Origin: Chloroflexota bacterium
GTDB lineage: Bacteria > Chloroflexota > Dehalococcoidia > Bin125
Length of the DNA: 5,388 nt
NCBI GenBank assembly: GCA_026705105.1
Contig: JAPPBK010000444.1
Coordinates: 1-5,388 of the forward strand
Reading direction: 5' to 3'
In this document: positions 1-5,388 of the stretch, in pieces
Numbering within the stretch: the stretch's first letter is position 1
How the letters are laid out: each line of letters opens with the position of its first letter
Translations under genes and position numbers: made by a program
The notes under the pieces: generated by a model
Seen by the model: the letters and a program-made list of their open reading frames with translations, nothing else
Databases searched by the model: none
What the model was told of the DNA's origin: nothing

Positions 1-90
1 CCGGGCCGCCTCTGCGATCGTGAGGTTCGTCGCCTCGATGCAATCAAGCCGCACAGATACGCCGGGATGACGGGGAGTAGAGCGGGACAT
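1..90 (-). CDS. HigA-like antitoxin HTH protein, N-terminal fragment cut by the window edge
   Basis: This is an open frame of 30 codons running off the left edge of the window. The ATG at 90..88 is preceded by a near-ideal Shine-Dalgarno AAGGAG (97-102) with a 6-nt spacer, which fixes the start. The peptide begins MSRSTPRHPGVSVRLD and continues to LTIAEAAR. The early P-x-HPG motif, followed about 15 residues later by a helix of the type 'L-T-x-x-E-A-A-R', is the usual beginning of HigA-family antitoxins (XRE-like HTH, about 90-110 aa), which bind their own promoter and neutralise a RelE-like HigB toxin. The HTH core and C-terminus lie outside the window. In classical loci the toxin gene sits immediately upstream; here the upstream neighbour, 37 bp away and on the same strand, is the HARE-HTH/DUF4357-like gene. 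The family call rests on 30 residues only; a general XRE-type regulator is the alternative. Confidence 0.6.
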   Translation of the reverse strand, partial: MSRSTPRHPGVSVRLDCIEATNLTIAEAAR

Positions 91-96
91 CGCGCT

Positions 97-102
97 CTCC
101 TT
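97..102 (-). promoter_or_regulatory. Shine-Dalgarno of the HigA-like gene
   Basis: On the minus strand AAGGAG lies 6 nt before the ATG at 90..88. This near-consensus ribosome-binding site is the main evidence that the short fragment at the window edge is a real gene and not a chance frame. Confidence 0.7.
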
Positions 103-128
103 GTTCAATCGCTGTCAAGACGAGCGGG

Positions 129-1028
129 CTACTTGCGGTGGACATCATCCAGCGTTCTCCCATCGGGAGTTTTCCATTCAACCCAACCATTCTTAGCTGC
201 TCCAGACATAACCTTGGCTGCGCTGGATGGATTGTCGAACCGAGTATCCTCAGTGAGTTCGAAGTGGGTTCCCATGTCTTTGAACACCCCGTCGCGAATC
301 AATCGCTCTCTGCGCTCCAAAATCTTCGCCGCACCGTTTCCAAGTGCGGTGGTTTCCTTTCTGGCCTGTGAGCCGCGCAGGACCATCAGTTGCTTGGTAC
401 CCAGATAGGTCGCCATCGCTCTCAGCCCGACGAAACTGAGCTCGAAGGTGTCTTTGTCTCCCGCATCGTGGCTCGACAGTGCGTGACTCGCTTGGGGTAG
501 CGGAGATGTTTCTCGGTTGCTCTCAGTGGGAAACTGAACCGTCTCGCCCCGGTCACTCCAACCAAGGCCCTTCGAGGGATCGGGGTATCTGCTCACGATG
601 TCGTAGGTACCGCGAGCTACGCGACTCAGTCGAGGATCTTTGGAGTATCGAGAGAGCAGCGTAGCGGCATTGCCTTTACCGCCAATCTCAAATCCGCGCC
701 CAACCAGGGTCTCATGAATCTCCAGATAGTGCATCGGCCCGCCGCTTTCGCGGATCAGCTCAACGACCGCATCAGCATCGGCAATTGGGCCCCGAGGCCT
801 AGATGGCGGTATCGGCGACGGTTCTGGATCCTCGCCTTCTCCTGGAGATCGATTGCCGCGCAGTAGACCTTCGAGCTGAACAATTCGCTTAGCTTCATCA
901 GCGCGCTCCTCTTGAAGCCCCGTGATCTTCTTGTCCAGCTCGATTAGCTTCTGCCGGCAGCGGTTAAGTTGCTCTTCCACGAGATCGAGAAAACCATCCT
1001 CAAAACCACTGCTTAGCCTTGCAACCAT
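129..1028 (-). CDS. Coiled coil / HARE-HTH-like / DUF4357-like protein, putative DNA-binding accessory or defence protein
   Basis: The protein has 299 residues from the ATG at 1028..1026. Residues about 12-57 are charged and heptad-like (coiled coil, rich in E, K, L), followed by a Pro-rich linker at about 66-80. Residues about 81-146 resemble the HARE-HTH (HB1/ASXL/restriction endonuclease) winged helix: 'GGPMHYLEIHETLVGRGFEI' and then a helix ending 'RVARGTYDI'. A polar linker follows. Residues about 201-297 match the DUF4357 pattern: 'LRGSQAR', 'RRERLIRDGVF', 'FDNPSSAAKVMSGAAKNGW', ending with a 'GRTLDD' strand. HARE-HTH domains are known from restriction and chromatin proteins and are predicted to sense DNA or its modification; DUF4357 is often appended to restriction-type proteins. 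No nuclease or methylase motif is visible. The start was chosen because GAGAGG lies 8 nt upstream and the -10 box abuts the alternative TTG at 1061. G+C is clearly lower than in the genes to the right, which suggests acquisition. The domain calls come from pattern recognition; the function is unknown. Confidence 0.75.
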   Translation of the reverse strand: MVARLSSGFEDGFLDLVEEQLNRCRQKLIELDKKITGLQEERADEAKRIVQLEGLLRGNRSPGEGEDPEPSPIPPSRPRGPIADADAVVELIRESGGPMHYLEIHETLVGRGFEIGGKGNAATLLSRYSKDPRLSRVARGTYDIVSRYPDPSKGLGWSDRGETVQFPTESNRETSPLPQASHALSSHDAGDKDTFELSFVGLRAMATYLGTKQLMVLRGSQARKETTALGNGAAKILERRERLIRDGVFKDMGTHFELTEDTRFDNPSSAAKVMSGAAKNGWVEWKTPDGRTLDDVHRK

Positions 1029-1061
1029 CTCGCAATCCTCTCGTCGATCAGCTATGTGCAA

Positions 1062-1090
1062 ATGCTATCTGGCTTTATAGGGATTGTCAA
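1062..1090 (-). promoter_or_regulatory. Sigma-70-type promoter of the HARE-HTH/DUF4357-like gene
   Basis: On the minus strand a perfect -35 TTGACA (1090..1085) is followed by a 17-bp spacer (1084..1068) and a -10 TAGCAT (1067..1062, 4 of 6 matches to TATAAT). Transcription would start near 1055, leaving a leader of roughly 27 nt that contains the GAGAGG ribosome-binding site before the ATG at 1028. It probably also drives the HigA-like gene 37 bp downstream of the first gene. This placement rules out the TTG at 1061 as start codon, since it would not be transcribed. Confidence 0.7.
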
Positions 1091-1133
1091 GATGGGAGAA
1101 TCTGCGGTTGCACGGCGTGTACGCCTGGAGCGG

Positions 1134-1154
1134 GTCCCCGAGTGAATCGGGGAC
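1134..1154. repeat. REP-like hairpin, possible terminator of the hydrolase gene
   Basis: GTCCCCGA (1134-1141) and TCGGGGAC (1147-1154) form a perfect 8-bp stem around a 5-nt loop. It lies 21 nt past the stop of the CocE-type hydrolase in the direction of its transcription, and between that gene and the promoter of the next. No T-run follows on either strand, so it is not a textbook intrinsic terminator. The adjoining AGGGACGGTCT resembles REP-type units that accompany REP-associated Y1 transposases in many genomes; this resemblance is from memory and only one copy is present here. Confidence 0.5.
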
Positions 1155-1175
1155 AGGGACGGTCTGGCTTCGCCG

Positions 1176-3068
1176 CTATCGCACCAACGGAGCATCACCG
1201 GGCCTCCGAAACGCGAAACCGCCTGATCCTCCGTTGAAGCCTCCTTCGACGACCTGGGCCGTTGGAGTCACCGACTCATTCACAATCGGCAGGACTAAGC
1301 GCGACGCGCGCTCGCCGCCGATGGTGATGGTCAGCGTCGCCTCGTCTCCCTGCGTGGGCACGACCAGGTTGTCGGCGTCGGCTGCGGCGATGGTCAGGCG
1401 GATGAGCTCGCCGGATCGGACAATGGCGGAGATGGGATACATCTCGACTTGCACATCCATCGGTTCGCCGGGATTGACCGGCGCGAGGTCGGCCTTGCTC
1501 CAGCTATGCCAGACCGGACCCTCGTGACCGCCCGGATCGTCTCCGACGCGCCGGTGGGCGAAGTTGAGGAAGCCCTCGGAGAGATAGGCCGCTGAGCCGT
1601 CCTCGGCAATCTGTTCCAGCGTCACCACGACGGCCCCGCGGTCCGAGGTGGTCGAGATTTCGATCTGCACTGACGGCCAGCCGGTGATCTCGATGTCCTC
1701 TGCCAGCGGATTGCTGGTGAAGCTGAGGCAGCCCTCGGCCCGAGCGTTGAGATCGACCGTGTTGATGTACAGGTCCTGGCTGTAGTAACTATGCCGGCTC
1801 AACCTGCCCAGGCTCACGTCGTGGTTCACGTCGTAGGTCAGGTGCGCCGTCCCATCAGGGCGCGAGAGCGTGAGCCCTCCGTCCACGCTGAGCCAGTGCG
1901 ATCGGCTGCGCGCTTCGGGCAGCGGCAGGCGCGGGGCCGACTTCCACCGTGTCGCGCCCGTCGGCTCGCTGGCCCCGTAGTGGACTTGCGGATCGTCCAT
2001 CACACCGTTGTCGACGTCCCTGAGCCAGAAGTCGAACCAGCGCAGCAGCTCGGGGTCGCCGCCCTGTCCGTGATTCCACGGACCCACGATCAGCTTCTTC
2101 GGCACGTCGAGCCGATTGAAGGCGTCGATCAGGTAGCCGGGGAACGTCAGGTCCCACCAGCCGGTGACGAGATACGTGGGCACGCCGCTCTCGTTGATCA
2201 GCTCGGTCGAGTCAAACCAGCCGCTGGCGACCTCGCCGAGGCCGATGTCCGGTCGCGGCTTGCGACGCAGCAGGCCGTCGTACGAGGACATCCGGGTGAC
2301 ATCGCGGGGGTCCATCTCCGAGAACGCCTCGACCCAGCGGTAGCCGTCGGGCGAGTGCGAGTCCATCGCGTCACGCTGCAGAGCCTCGCCGTCGGGGCCG
2401 TCGACGGGCGCGGACGGCTCGTGTTCGGAGAGGCCCTTGTGCAACTGTTCCCAGACGCGCGCGAAGCTGCTGATTGCAAGCCCGCCGTCGACATAACACT
2501 GTGGCAGGCCCGGATACTGCGGAGCGATGCACTTGAGCCCCTCGGGCCGGTGCGCCGCCGTGAAGAACTGGATCATCCCCTCGTAGGAGATGCCGACCAT
2601 GCCGACGCGGCCGGTCGACCAGTCCTGTTCGCAGATCCAGCCGATCACCTCCGCGATGTCGTGTCCGGCCAGCCACGAGTCGTTGTACAGCTCGCCGAAC
2701 GAAGCGCCAGTGCCGCGCAGGTCGAGCGAGACGAAGCGGTAGCCGTGGTGGATCAGGTCGCGCGCAATCGGTCGCTCTTCGTACTGTGTGACCAGTTCGC
2801 CCGGCTCCATTGCCCGCAGCTCCTGCTGGTATCGCGCAGCCGATGTGCCTTCGCCGGTCAGGATGAACGACCGGCGGTAGGGCGTGCAGTGCAGCACGGT
2901 CGGCGACGGAGCGTCGATCCGCCGGCCGTCGAGCGCCGGATGCAGCACGTCGATGGCGATCCGGCAGCCGTCCTGCATTTCCAGGTAGCGCGACTCGCGC
3001 TCGTATCCGTTCGTTACTTCGTCCGTGTAGCCCTCGTAGACGCCTAACAGTGATCGTTTGTCCGACAT
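1176..3068 (-). CDS. CocE/NonD-family serine hydrolase (X-Pro dipeptidyl-peptidase S15-like)
   Basis: The protein has 630 residues from the ATG at 3068..3066. It has an alpha/beta-hydrolase fold with the family landmarks in order: 'RDGxR'-type opening ('MQDGCRIAIDVLHP', about 31-44), 'TPYR' with Tyr64 as likely oxyanion-hole residue, 'RGTGASFGE' at 118-126, nucleophile elbow GISYEG with Ser161, 'GWWDLT' with Asp306, and 'GPWNHG' with His333. Together these give a complete Ser-Asp-His triad. Residues about 435-597 are the beta-rich X-Pro dipeptidyl-peptidase C-terminal jelly-roll domain, and a Gly-rich tail follows. The family cleaves esters and amides (cocaine esterase, glutaryl-7-ACA acylase, X-Pro peptidases); the substrate here is unknown. 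No signal peptide is visible, so it is probably cytoplasmic. The start has GAGGAG 4 nt upstream and coincides with the onset of family similarity; the longer frame to 3164 would run into the divergent P450. It shares a 94-bp upstream region with that gene. Length is typical of the family. Confidence 0.93.
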   Translation of the reverse strand: MSDKRSLLGVYEGYTDEVTNGYERESRYLEMQDGCRIAIDVLHPALDGRRIDAPSPTVLHCTPYRRSFILTGEGTSAARYQQELRAMEPGELVTQYEERPIARDLIHHGYRFVSLDLRGTGASFGELYNDSWLAGHDIAEVIGWICEQDWSTGRVGMVGISYEGMIQFFTAAHRPEGLKCIAPQYPGLPQCYVDGGLAISSFARVWEQLHKGLSEHEPSAPVDGPDGEALQRDAMDSHSPDGYRWVEAFSEMDPRDVTRMSSYDGLLRRKPRPDIGLGEVASGWFDSTELINESGVPTYLVTGWWDLTFPGYLIDAFNRLDVPKKLIVGPWNHGQGGDPELLRWFDFWLRDVDNGVMDDPQVHYGASEPTGATRWKSAPRLPLPEARSRSHWLSVDGGLTLSRPDGTAHLTYDVNHDVSLGRLSRHSYYSQDLYINTVDLNARAEGCLSFTSNPLAEDIEITGWPSVQIEISTTSDRGAVVVTLEQIAEDGSAAYLSEGFLNFAHRRVGDDPGGHEGPVWHSWSKADLAPVNPGEPMDVQVEMYPISAIVRSGELIRLTIAAADADNLVVPTQGDEATLTITIGGERASRLVLPIVNESVTPTAQVVEGGFNGGSGGFAFRRPGDAPLVR

Positions 3069-3162
3069 GGCACTCCTCGAGACAGCGCGTGCGCCCCTGC
3101 TTGGATTGATACGCTCATCAGAAGAATACCGACGAATCAACAGGCGAATGGAGCGGGCCTCC
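3069..3162. promoter_or_regulatory. Divergent intergenic region between hydrolase and P450
   Basis: These 94 bp must hold the control signals for both divergent genes. I see ribosome-binding sites at each end (GAGGAG for the hydrolase, GGAG at 3150-3153 for the P450). The middle (3101-3140) is visibly more AT-rich than the flanks. It contains a small inverted repeat TGAT-n6-ATCA (3107-3120) that could be an operator half-site pair. No -35/-10 pair is good enough to call in either direction. Confidence 0.4.
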
Positions 3163-4437
3163 ATGACGACGATGACCAGCGGGCTCGATCAGATCGACAT
3201 CGTGACGCCGGAGCGCTACGCCGAACGCGGTTACCCCTGGGACGACTGGAAGTTGTTGAGACGCGAGGCGCCGGTCTACTGGTACGACCGCCCCGGCGTG
3301 ACGCCGTTCTGGGCGATTACGAAGTACGACGACATCCAGCAGATCTCGCGCGATCCGGAGACCTTCATCAGCAGCCAACGGCTCGTGATTCGCTCGGCCG
3401 GCTCGGGTGACAGCGGCGCCAACGACCCGAACTTAACTGTGCCGAACCTGATCAATATGGACCCGCCCGAGCACGGCAAGTACCGCAACGCCACTAGCCG
3501 CCGTTTCTCCCCGCGCGGCATGCGCCTGCTCGAGGATCGAATCGACGAGATTGCCGAAGATGTGGTTGACGATGTCGCTGCTCACATCGTCGATCAGCTC
3601 ACCAACCGACGGCAGGCCGACTTCGTTCGCGATGTCGCCGCTCGGATGCCGCTGGCGGCGATCTGCGAACTCCTGGCGGTTGATCGCGACTCGTGGGAGG
3701 ATTTGTTTCGCTGGACGAATGAGTTCCTCGGCTCGGAGGATCCCGAGTACCAGCAGGGCCGATCACGCCGCGAGACCTGGCAGGCCGGCGTGCGAGGGCT
3801 GCAGGGGTTCTTCATGGCCCACATCGAGCGGAAGCGTCGCGAACCGGACAACAGCGTGATGACCACGCTGGTCCAGGCGGAGATCGATGGCGAGCCGATG
3901 CCCGAACACATGATTCTCTCGTACGCGATCTTGTTGATCCTGGCGGGCAATGAAACCACGCGGAACGCCACCTCGGGCGGGATGCAGGCGCTGATCGAGC
4001 ATCCAGAGCAGTACGAGCTGCTCAAGAGTCAGCCGGAACTGCTGGACAGCGCGATCGAAGAAATGCTGCGCTGGACCTCGCCGGTGGTCCACTTCGCCCG
4101 CACGGTTACGCAGGACACCGAGATCCGCGGCGTCCCGATCAAAGAGGGCGAGACCCTCGCCATGTGGTACCCGTCGGCCAACCGCGACGAGGACATCTTC
4201 GACAATTCCGACACGTTCGACATCCAGCGCTCGCCCAACGAGCATCTCGCCTTCGGAGGCTTCGGAGAGCACTTCTGCCTCGGCGCCAACCTGGCTAGGT
4301 TGGAGATGCGCAGCATCTTCTGCCACCTGATCCAGAAGCTGGATCACTTCCAGATAGACGGAGAAATGGAGCGCCTCTCCTCCGGCCTCATTGGAGGCAT
4401 CAAGAGGTTGCCGGTGTCGTACGCCGTGCGGGAGTAG
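3163..4437 (+). CDS. Cytochrome P450, CYP125/CYP124-like
   Basis: This is a soluble bacterial P450 of 424 residues starting 'MTTMTSGLDQIDIVTPERY'. All diagnostic motifs are present: 'NMDPPEHGKYR' (about 98-108), I-helix oxygen-activation motif AGNETTRN (261-268), K-helix ExxR (Glu300-Arg303), and heme loop FGGFGEHFCLG with the thiolate Cys372 (codon 4276-4278). The AGNETTRN and FGGxGxHxCxGANLAR forms are those of the CYP124/125/142 group, whose characterised members hydroxylate steroid or branched-lipid side chains; the exact substrate is inferred only. Two electrons would come from a ferredoxin and reductase not encoded in this window. The ATG at 3163 has GGAG 9 nt upstream. Upstream in-frame starts (TTG 3058, ATG 3067) would add a non-homologous Arg-rich stretch and overlap the divergent hydrolase; ATG 3148 is possible. 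There is no membrane anchor. It converges on the SDR gene, with a hairpin repeat between them. Confidence 0.95.
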   Translation: MTTMTSGLDQIDIVTPERYAERGYPWDDWKLLRREAPVYWYDRPGVTPFWAITKYDDIQQISRDPETFISSQRLVIRSAGSGDSGANDPNLTVPNLINMDPPEHGKYRNATSRRFSPRGMRLLEDRIDEIAEDVVDDVAAHIVDQLTNRRQADFVRDVAARMPLAAICELLAVDRDSWEDLFRWTNEFLGSEDPEYQQGRSRRETWQAGVRGLQGFFMAHIERKRREPDNSVMTTLVQAEIDGEPMPEHMILSYAILLILAGNETTRNATSGGMQALIEHPEQYELLKSQPELLDSAIEEMLRWTSPVVHFARTVTQDTEIRGVPIKEGETLAMWYPSANRDEDIFDNSDTFDIQRSPNEHLAFGGFGEHFCLGANLARLEMRSIFCHLIQKLDHFQIDGEMERLSSGLIGGIKRLPVSYAVRE

Positions 4438-4470
4438 CTACTGCGGCTCGTTGCCTCATGCCACGCCATA

Positions 4471-4517
4471 CTTCCCCCGCCCATAGGCGGGGGGAGATGC
4501 CGAAGGCAAGGGGGGGC
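4471..4517. repeat. GC-rich hairpin repeat, copy 1 (between P450 and SDR)
   Basis: An 11-bp stem (4471-4481 with 4486-4496, one T-G wobble, loop CATA) is followed by a small second stem TGCC-GAA-GGCA (4498-4508) and a G7 run (4510-4516). It shares the exact 13-mer GCGGGGGGAGATG (4487-4499) and the same order of parts with the copy at 5317-5388. It lies 33 nt after the P450 stop and 13 nt from the SDR stop, so it may act as a bidirectional transcription barrier, but no T-tract is present. Confidence 0.7.
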
Positions 4518-4530
4518 GCTGGGACCACGC

Positions 4531-5292
4531 CTACAGCGTCGCGCCGCCGTCGACGGTGATGGTCTGGCCGGTGACGAAGACGTTCCGCTCGATCAGGGCG
4601 ACGATGGCGTCAGCGCAGGATTCGGGCGTGGCGACGCCTCTCAACGGGGCGGTTTCGCCGAGGCGCTTGCGGCCCGCCTCGTAGGTGTCTTCGCCGAGGC
4701 CGCCTCGCAGCCAGCGGCCCTCGATGAAGCCGGGGGCGATCGTGTTGATCCGGATCTCCGGGCCGAGCACGCGGGCGAGCGACTTGGTGATCACGTTGAC
4801 GCCCGCTTTGCTCGCGGCGTAGGGGATGCAGGAGCCGCCTCCGCCCGCACCGGCGACGCTTGAGACGTTGACGACCGCGCCCTCGCCCGCCGCCTTCATG
4901 TGCGGCGCGGCGGCGCGGGTGCAGTTGAACACCCCGCGTAGGTTGGCGCCGATGATGTCGTCCCAGACTTCGTCGGTCACCGACTCGAGGTCGTCGTGGG
5001 CGATGAAGTGCGTCATCCCGGCGTTGTTGACCAGGATTTCGAGGTGGCCGAATTCGTCGATTGCGGCCTGAATCAACTTGCGGCAATCGGCGTCGGAGCG
5101 TGTGTCGGCCTGGACGGCGACAGCGGAGCCTCCGGCGGCCTGAATCTCGTCAACCACGCGCTGCCCGGACTCTGCACCGCGGAAGTAGTTGACGACGACC
5201 GACGCGCCCAACGACGCGAGCAGCTTCGCGGTCGCCTCCCCGACGCCAGACGATGATCCGGTGACGACCGCAACCTTGCCATTGATGTCCAT
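4531..5292 (-). CDS. SDR family oxidoreductase (FabG-like, classical)
   Basis: This is a 253-residue classical short-chain dehydrogenase/reductase of the usual length. The N-terminal Rossmann glycine motif TGSSSGVG is at 11-18, Asp63 follows the fourth strand ('QADT'), and NNAG is at 89-92. The catalytic tetrad is Asn117, Ser145, Tyr158 and Lys162 (YAASK), followed by 'NTIAPGFI' and the terminal 'VTGQTITVDGG' typical of FabG-like enzymes. The stretch 'VVVNYFRGAES' after beta-2 carries Arg38, which suggests NADP(H), though this is inference. The family interconverts alcohols and ketones or 3-hydroxyacyl and 3-oxoacyl groups; the substrate cannot be read from sequence. The ATG at 5292..5290 has GGGAGAG (5307..5301) 8 nt upstream. 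The gene is convergent with the P450 and flanked on both sides by copies of the same hairpin repeat. No promoter is visible in the 24 bp before the upstream repeat, so it may be transcribed from further right. A fabG role in fatty-acid synthesis is less likely given the neighbours. Confidence 0.93.
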   Translation of the reverse strand: MDINGKVAVVTGSSSGVGEATAKLLASLGASVVVNYFRGAESGQRVVDEIQAAGGSAVAVQADTRSDADCRKLIQAAIDEFGHLEILVNNAGMTHFIAHDDLESVTDEVWDDIIGANLRGVFNCTRAAAPHMKAAGEGAVVNVSSVAGAGGGGSCIPYAASKAGVNVITKSLARVLGPEIRINTIAPGFIEGRWLRGGLGEDTYEAGRKRLGETAPLRGVATPESCADAIVALIERNVFVTGQTITVDGGATL

Positions 5293-5316
5293 TGGGTGAA
5301 CTCTCCCTTAATCGAT

Positions 5317-5388
5317 TCTCCCCCCGCGAAGCGGGGGGAGATGTCCCGTAGAGCCTGCCCCCGCGAAGGCGGGGGGACAGAGGGGGGC
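5317..5388. repeat. GC-rich hairpin repeat, copy 2, with a duplicated hairpin core; may continue beyond the window
   Basis: A perfect 11-bp stem (5317-5327 with 5331-5341, loop GAA) is followed by TGTCCC (5342-5347), which can pair with GGGACA (5374-5379), and then by AGGGGGGC at the window end. Inside that second stem lies another near-copy of the first hairpin core, CCCCCGC-GAAG-GCGGGGG (5358-5375), one base longer than the first core. The shared 13-mer GCGGGGGGAGATG is at 5331-5343. The element begins 24 bp upstream of the SDR start codon. Confidence 0.75.

Noticed and set aside
113..118. TTGACA as a separate promoter for the HigA-like gene
   Set aside because: At the 17-bp spacing the -10 position reads GCGCGA and no TATAAT-like hexamer occurs nearby; kept only as a possible operator observation.
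67..408. Plus-strand frame overlapping the HARE-HTH/DUF4357-like and HigA-like genes
   Set aside because: It overlaps two better-supported minus-strand genes, has no domain signature and no good Shine-Dalgarno.
1791..3047. 418-codon open frame on the plus strand opposite the hydrolase gene
   Set aside because: It is fully antisense to a hydrolase with an intact catalytic triad. Its translation is Arg/Ala/Val/Gln-rich without any recognisable motif, as expected of a shadow frame in GC-rich coding DNA.
3058..3162. N-terminal extension of the P450 from TTG 3058 or ATG 3067
   Set aside because: It would overlap the start of the divergent hydrolase; the ATG at 3067 arises only because CATG is palindromic with the hydrolase start. 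The added residues are not P450-like.
3069..3164. 32-residue N-terminal extension of the hydrolase to the ATG at 3164
   Set aside because: It lies before the onset of family similarity, would overlap the P450 start, and the ATG at 3068 has its own GAGGAG site.
3763..4347. 194-codon minus-strand open frame opposite the P450
   Set aside because: It is antisense to the I-helix and heme-loop region of a clear P450, has no motif and no convincing ribosome-binding site; a composition artefact.
4471..4496. Classical Rho-independent terminator
   Set aside because: The stem is strong but is followed by GATGCC on one strand and by TATGGC on the other, with no T-tract; described as a repeat with possible barrier function instead.
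4471..5388. CRISPR array suggested by repeated palindromes
   Set aside because: There are only two copies separated by a whole gene, with no regular spacers and no cas gene.

Overview
The window reads as a piece of a high-GC bacterial chromosome of uncertain phylum. Sampled lines in the SDR and hydrolase genes are about 75% G+C. The gene content (CocE-type hydrolase, CYP125/124-like cytochrome P450, FabG-like reductase) fits an actinobacterial-type or environmental high-GC lineage, but no marker gene fixes the taxonomy.

Layout. (1) Positions 1-1090 hold a less GC-rich accessory block (sampled lines about 52-57% G+C) read on the minus strand. A strong sigma-70-like promoter (1062-1090) drives a 299-residue coiled coil / HARE-HTH-like / DUF4357-like protein (129-1028). 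It is followed after 37 bp by the first 30 codons of a HigA-like antitoxin-type HTH protein (90 down to the window edge). (2) Positions 1091-1175 are a short spacer with a perfect 8-bp hairpin that looks like a REP-type unit. (3) Positions 1176-3068 (minus) encode a CocE/NonD serine hydrolase, divergent across a 94-bp gap from (4) a cytochrome P450 on the plus strand (3163-4437). (5) The P450 converges on an SDR oxidoreductase (4531-5292, minus). That gene is bracketed by two copies of a GC-rich hairpin repeat (4471-4517 and 5317-5388).

The hydrolase, P450 and SDR together look like a small lipid, steroid or xenobiotic catabolic set: ester or amide cleavage, monooxygenation, alcohol/ketone interconversion. 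No regulator or P450 redox partner lies in the window, so substrate and pathway remain inferred. The most unusual part is the left block. A predicted DNA-binding/modification-sensing protein occupies the place where a HigB toxin would normally precede a HigA-type antitoxin, behind one promoter and with base composition unlike the flanking metabolic genes. It is a candidate for a non-canonical toxin-antitoxin or defence module, though the evidence is architecture and context only.
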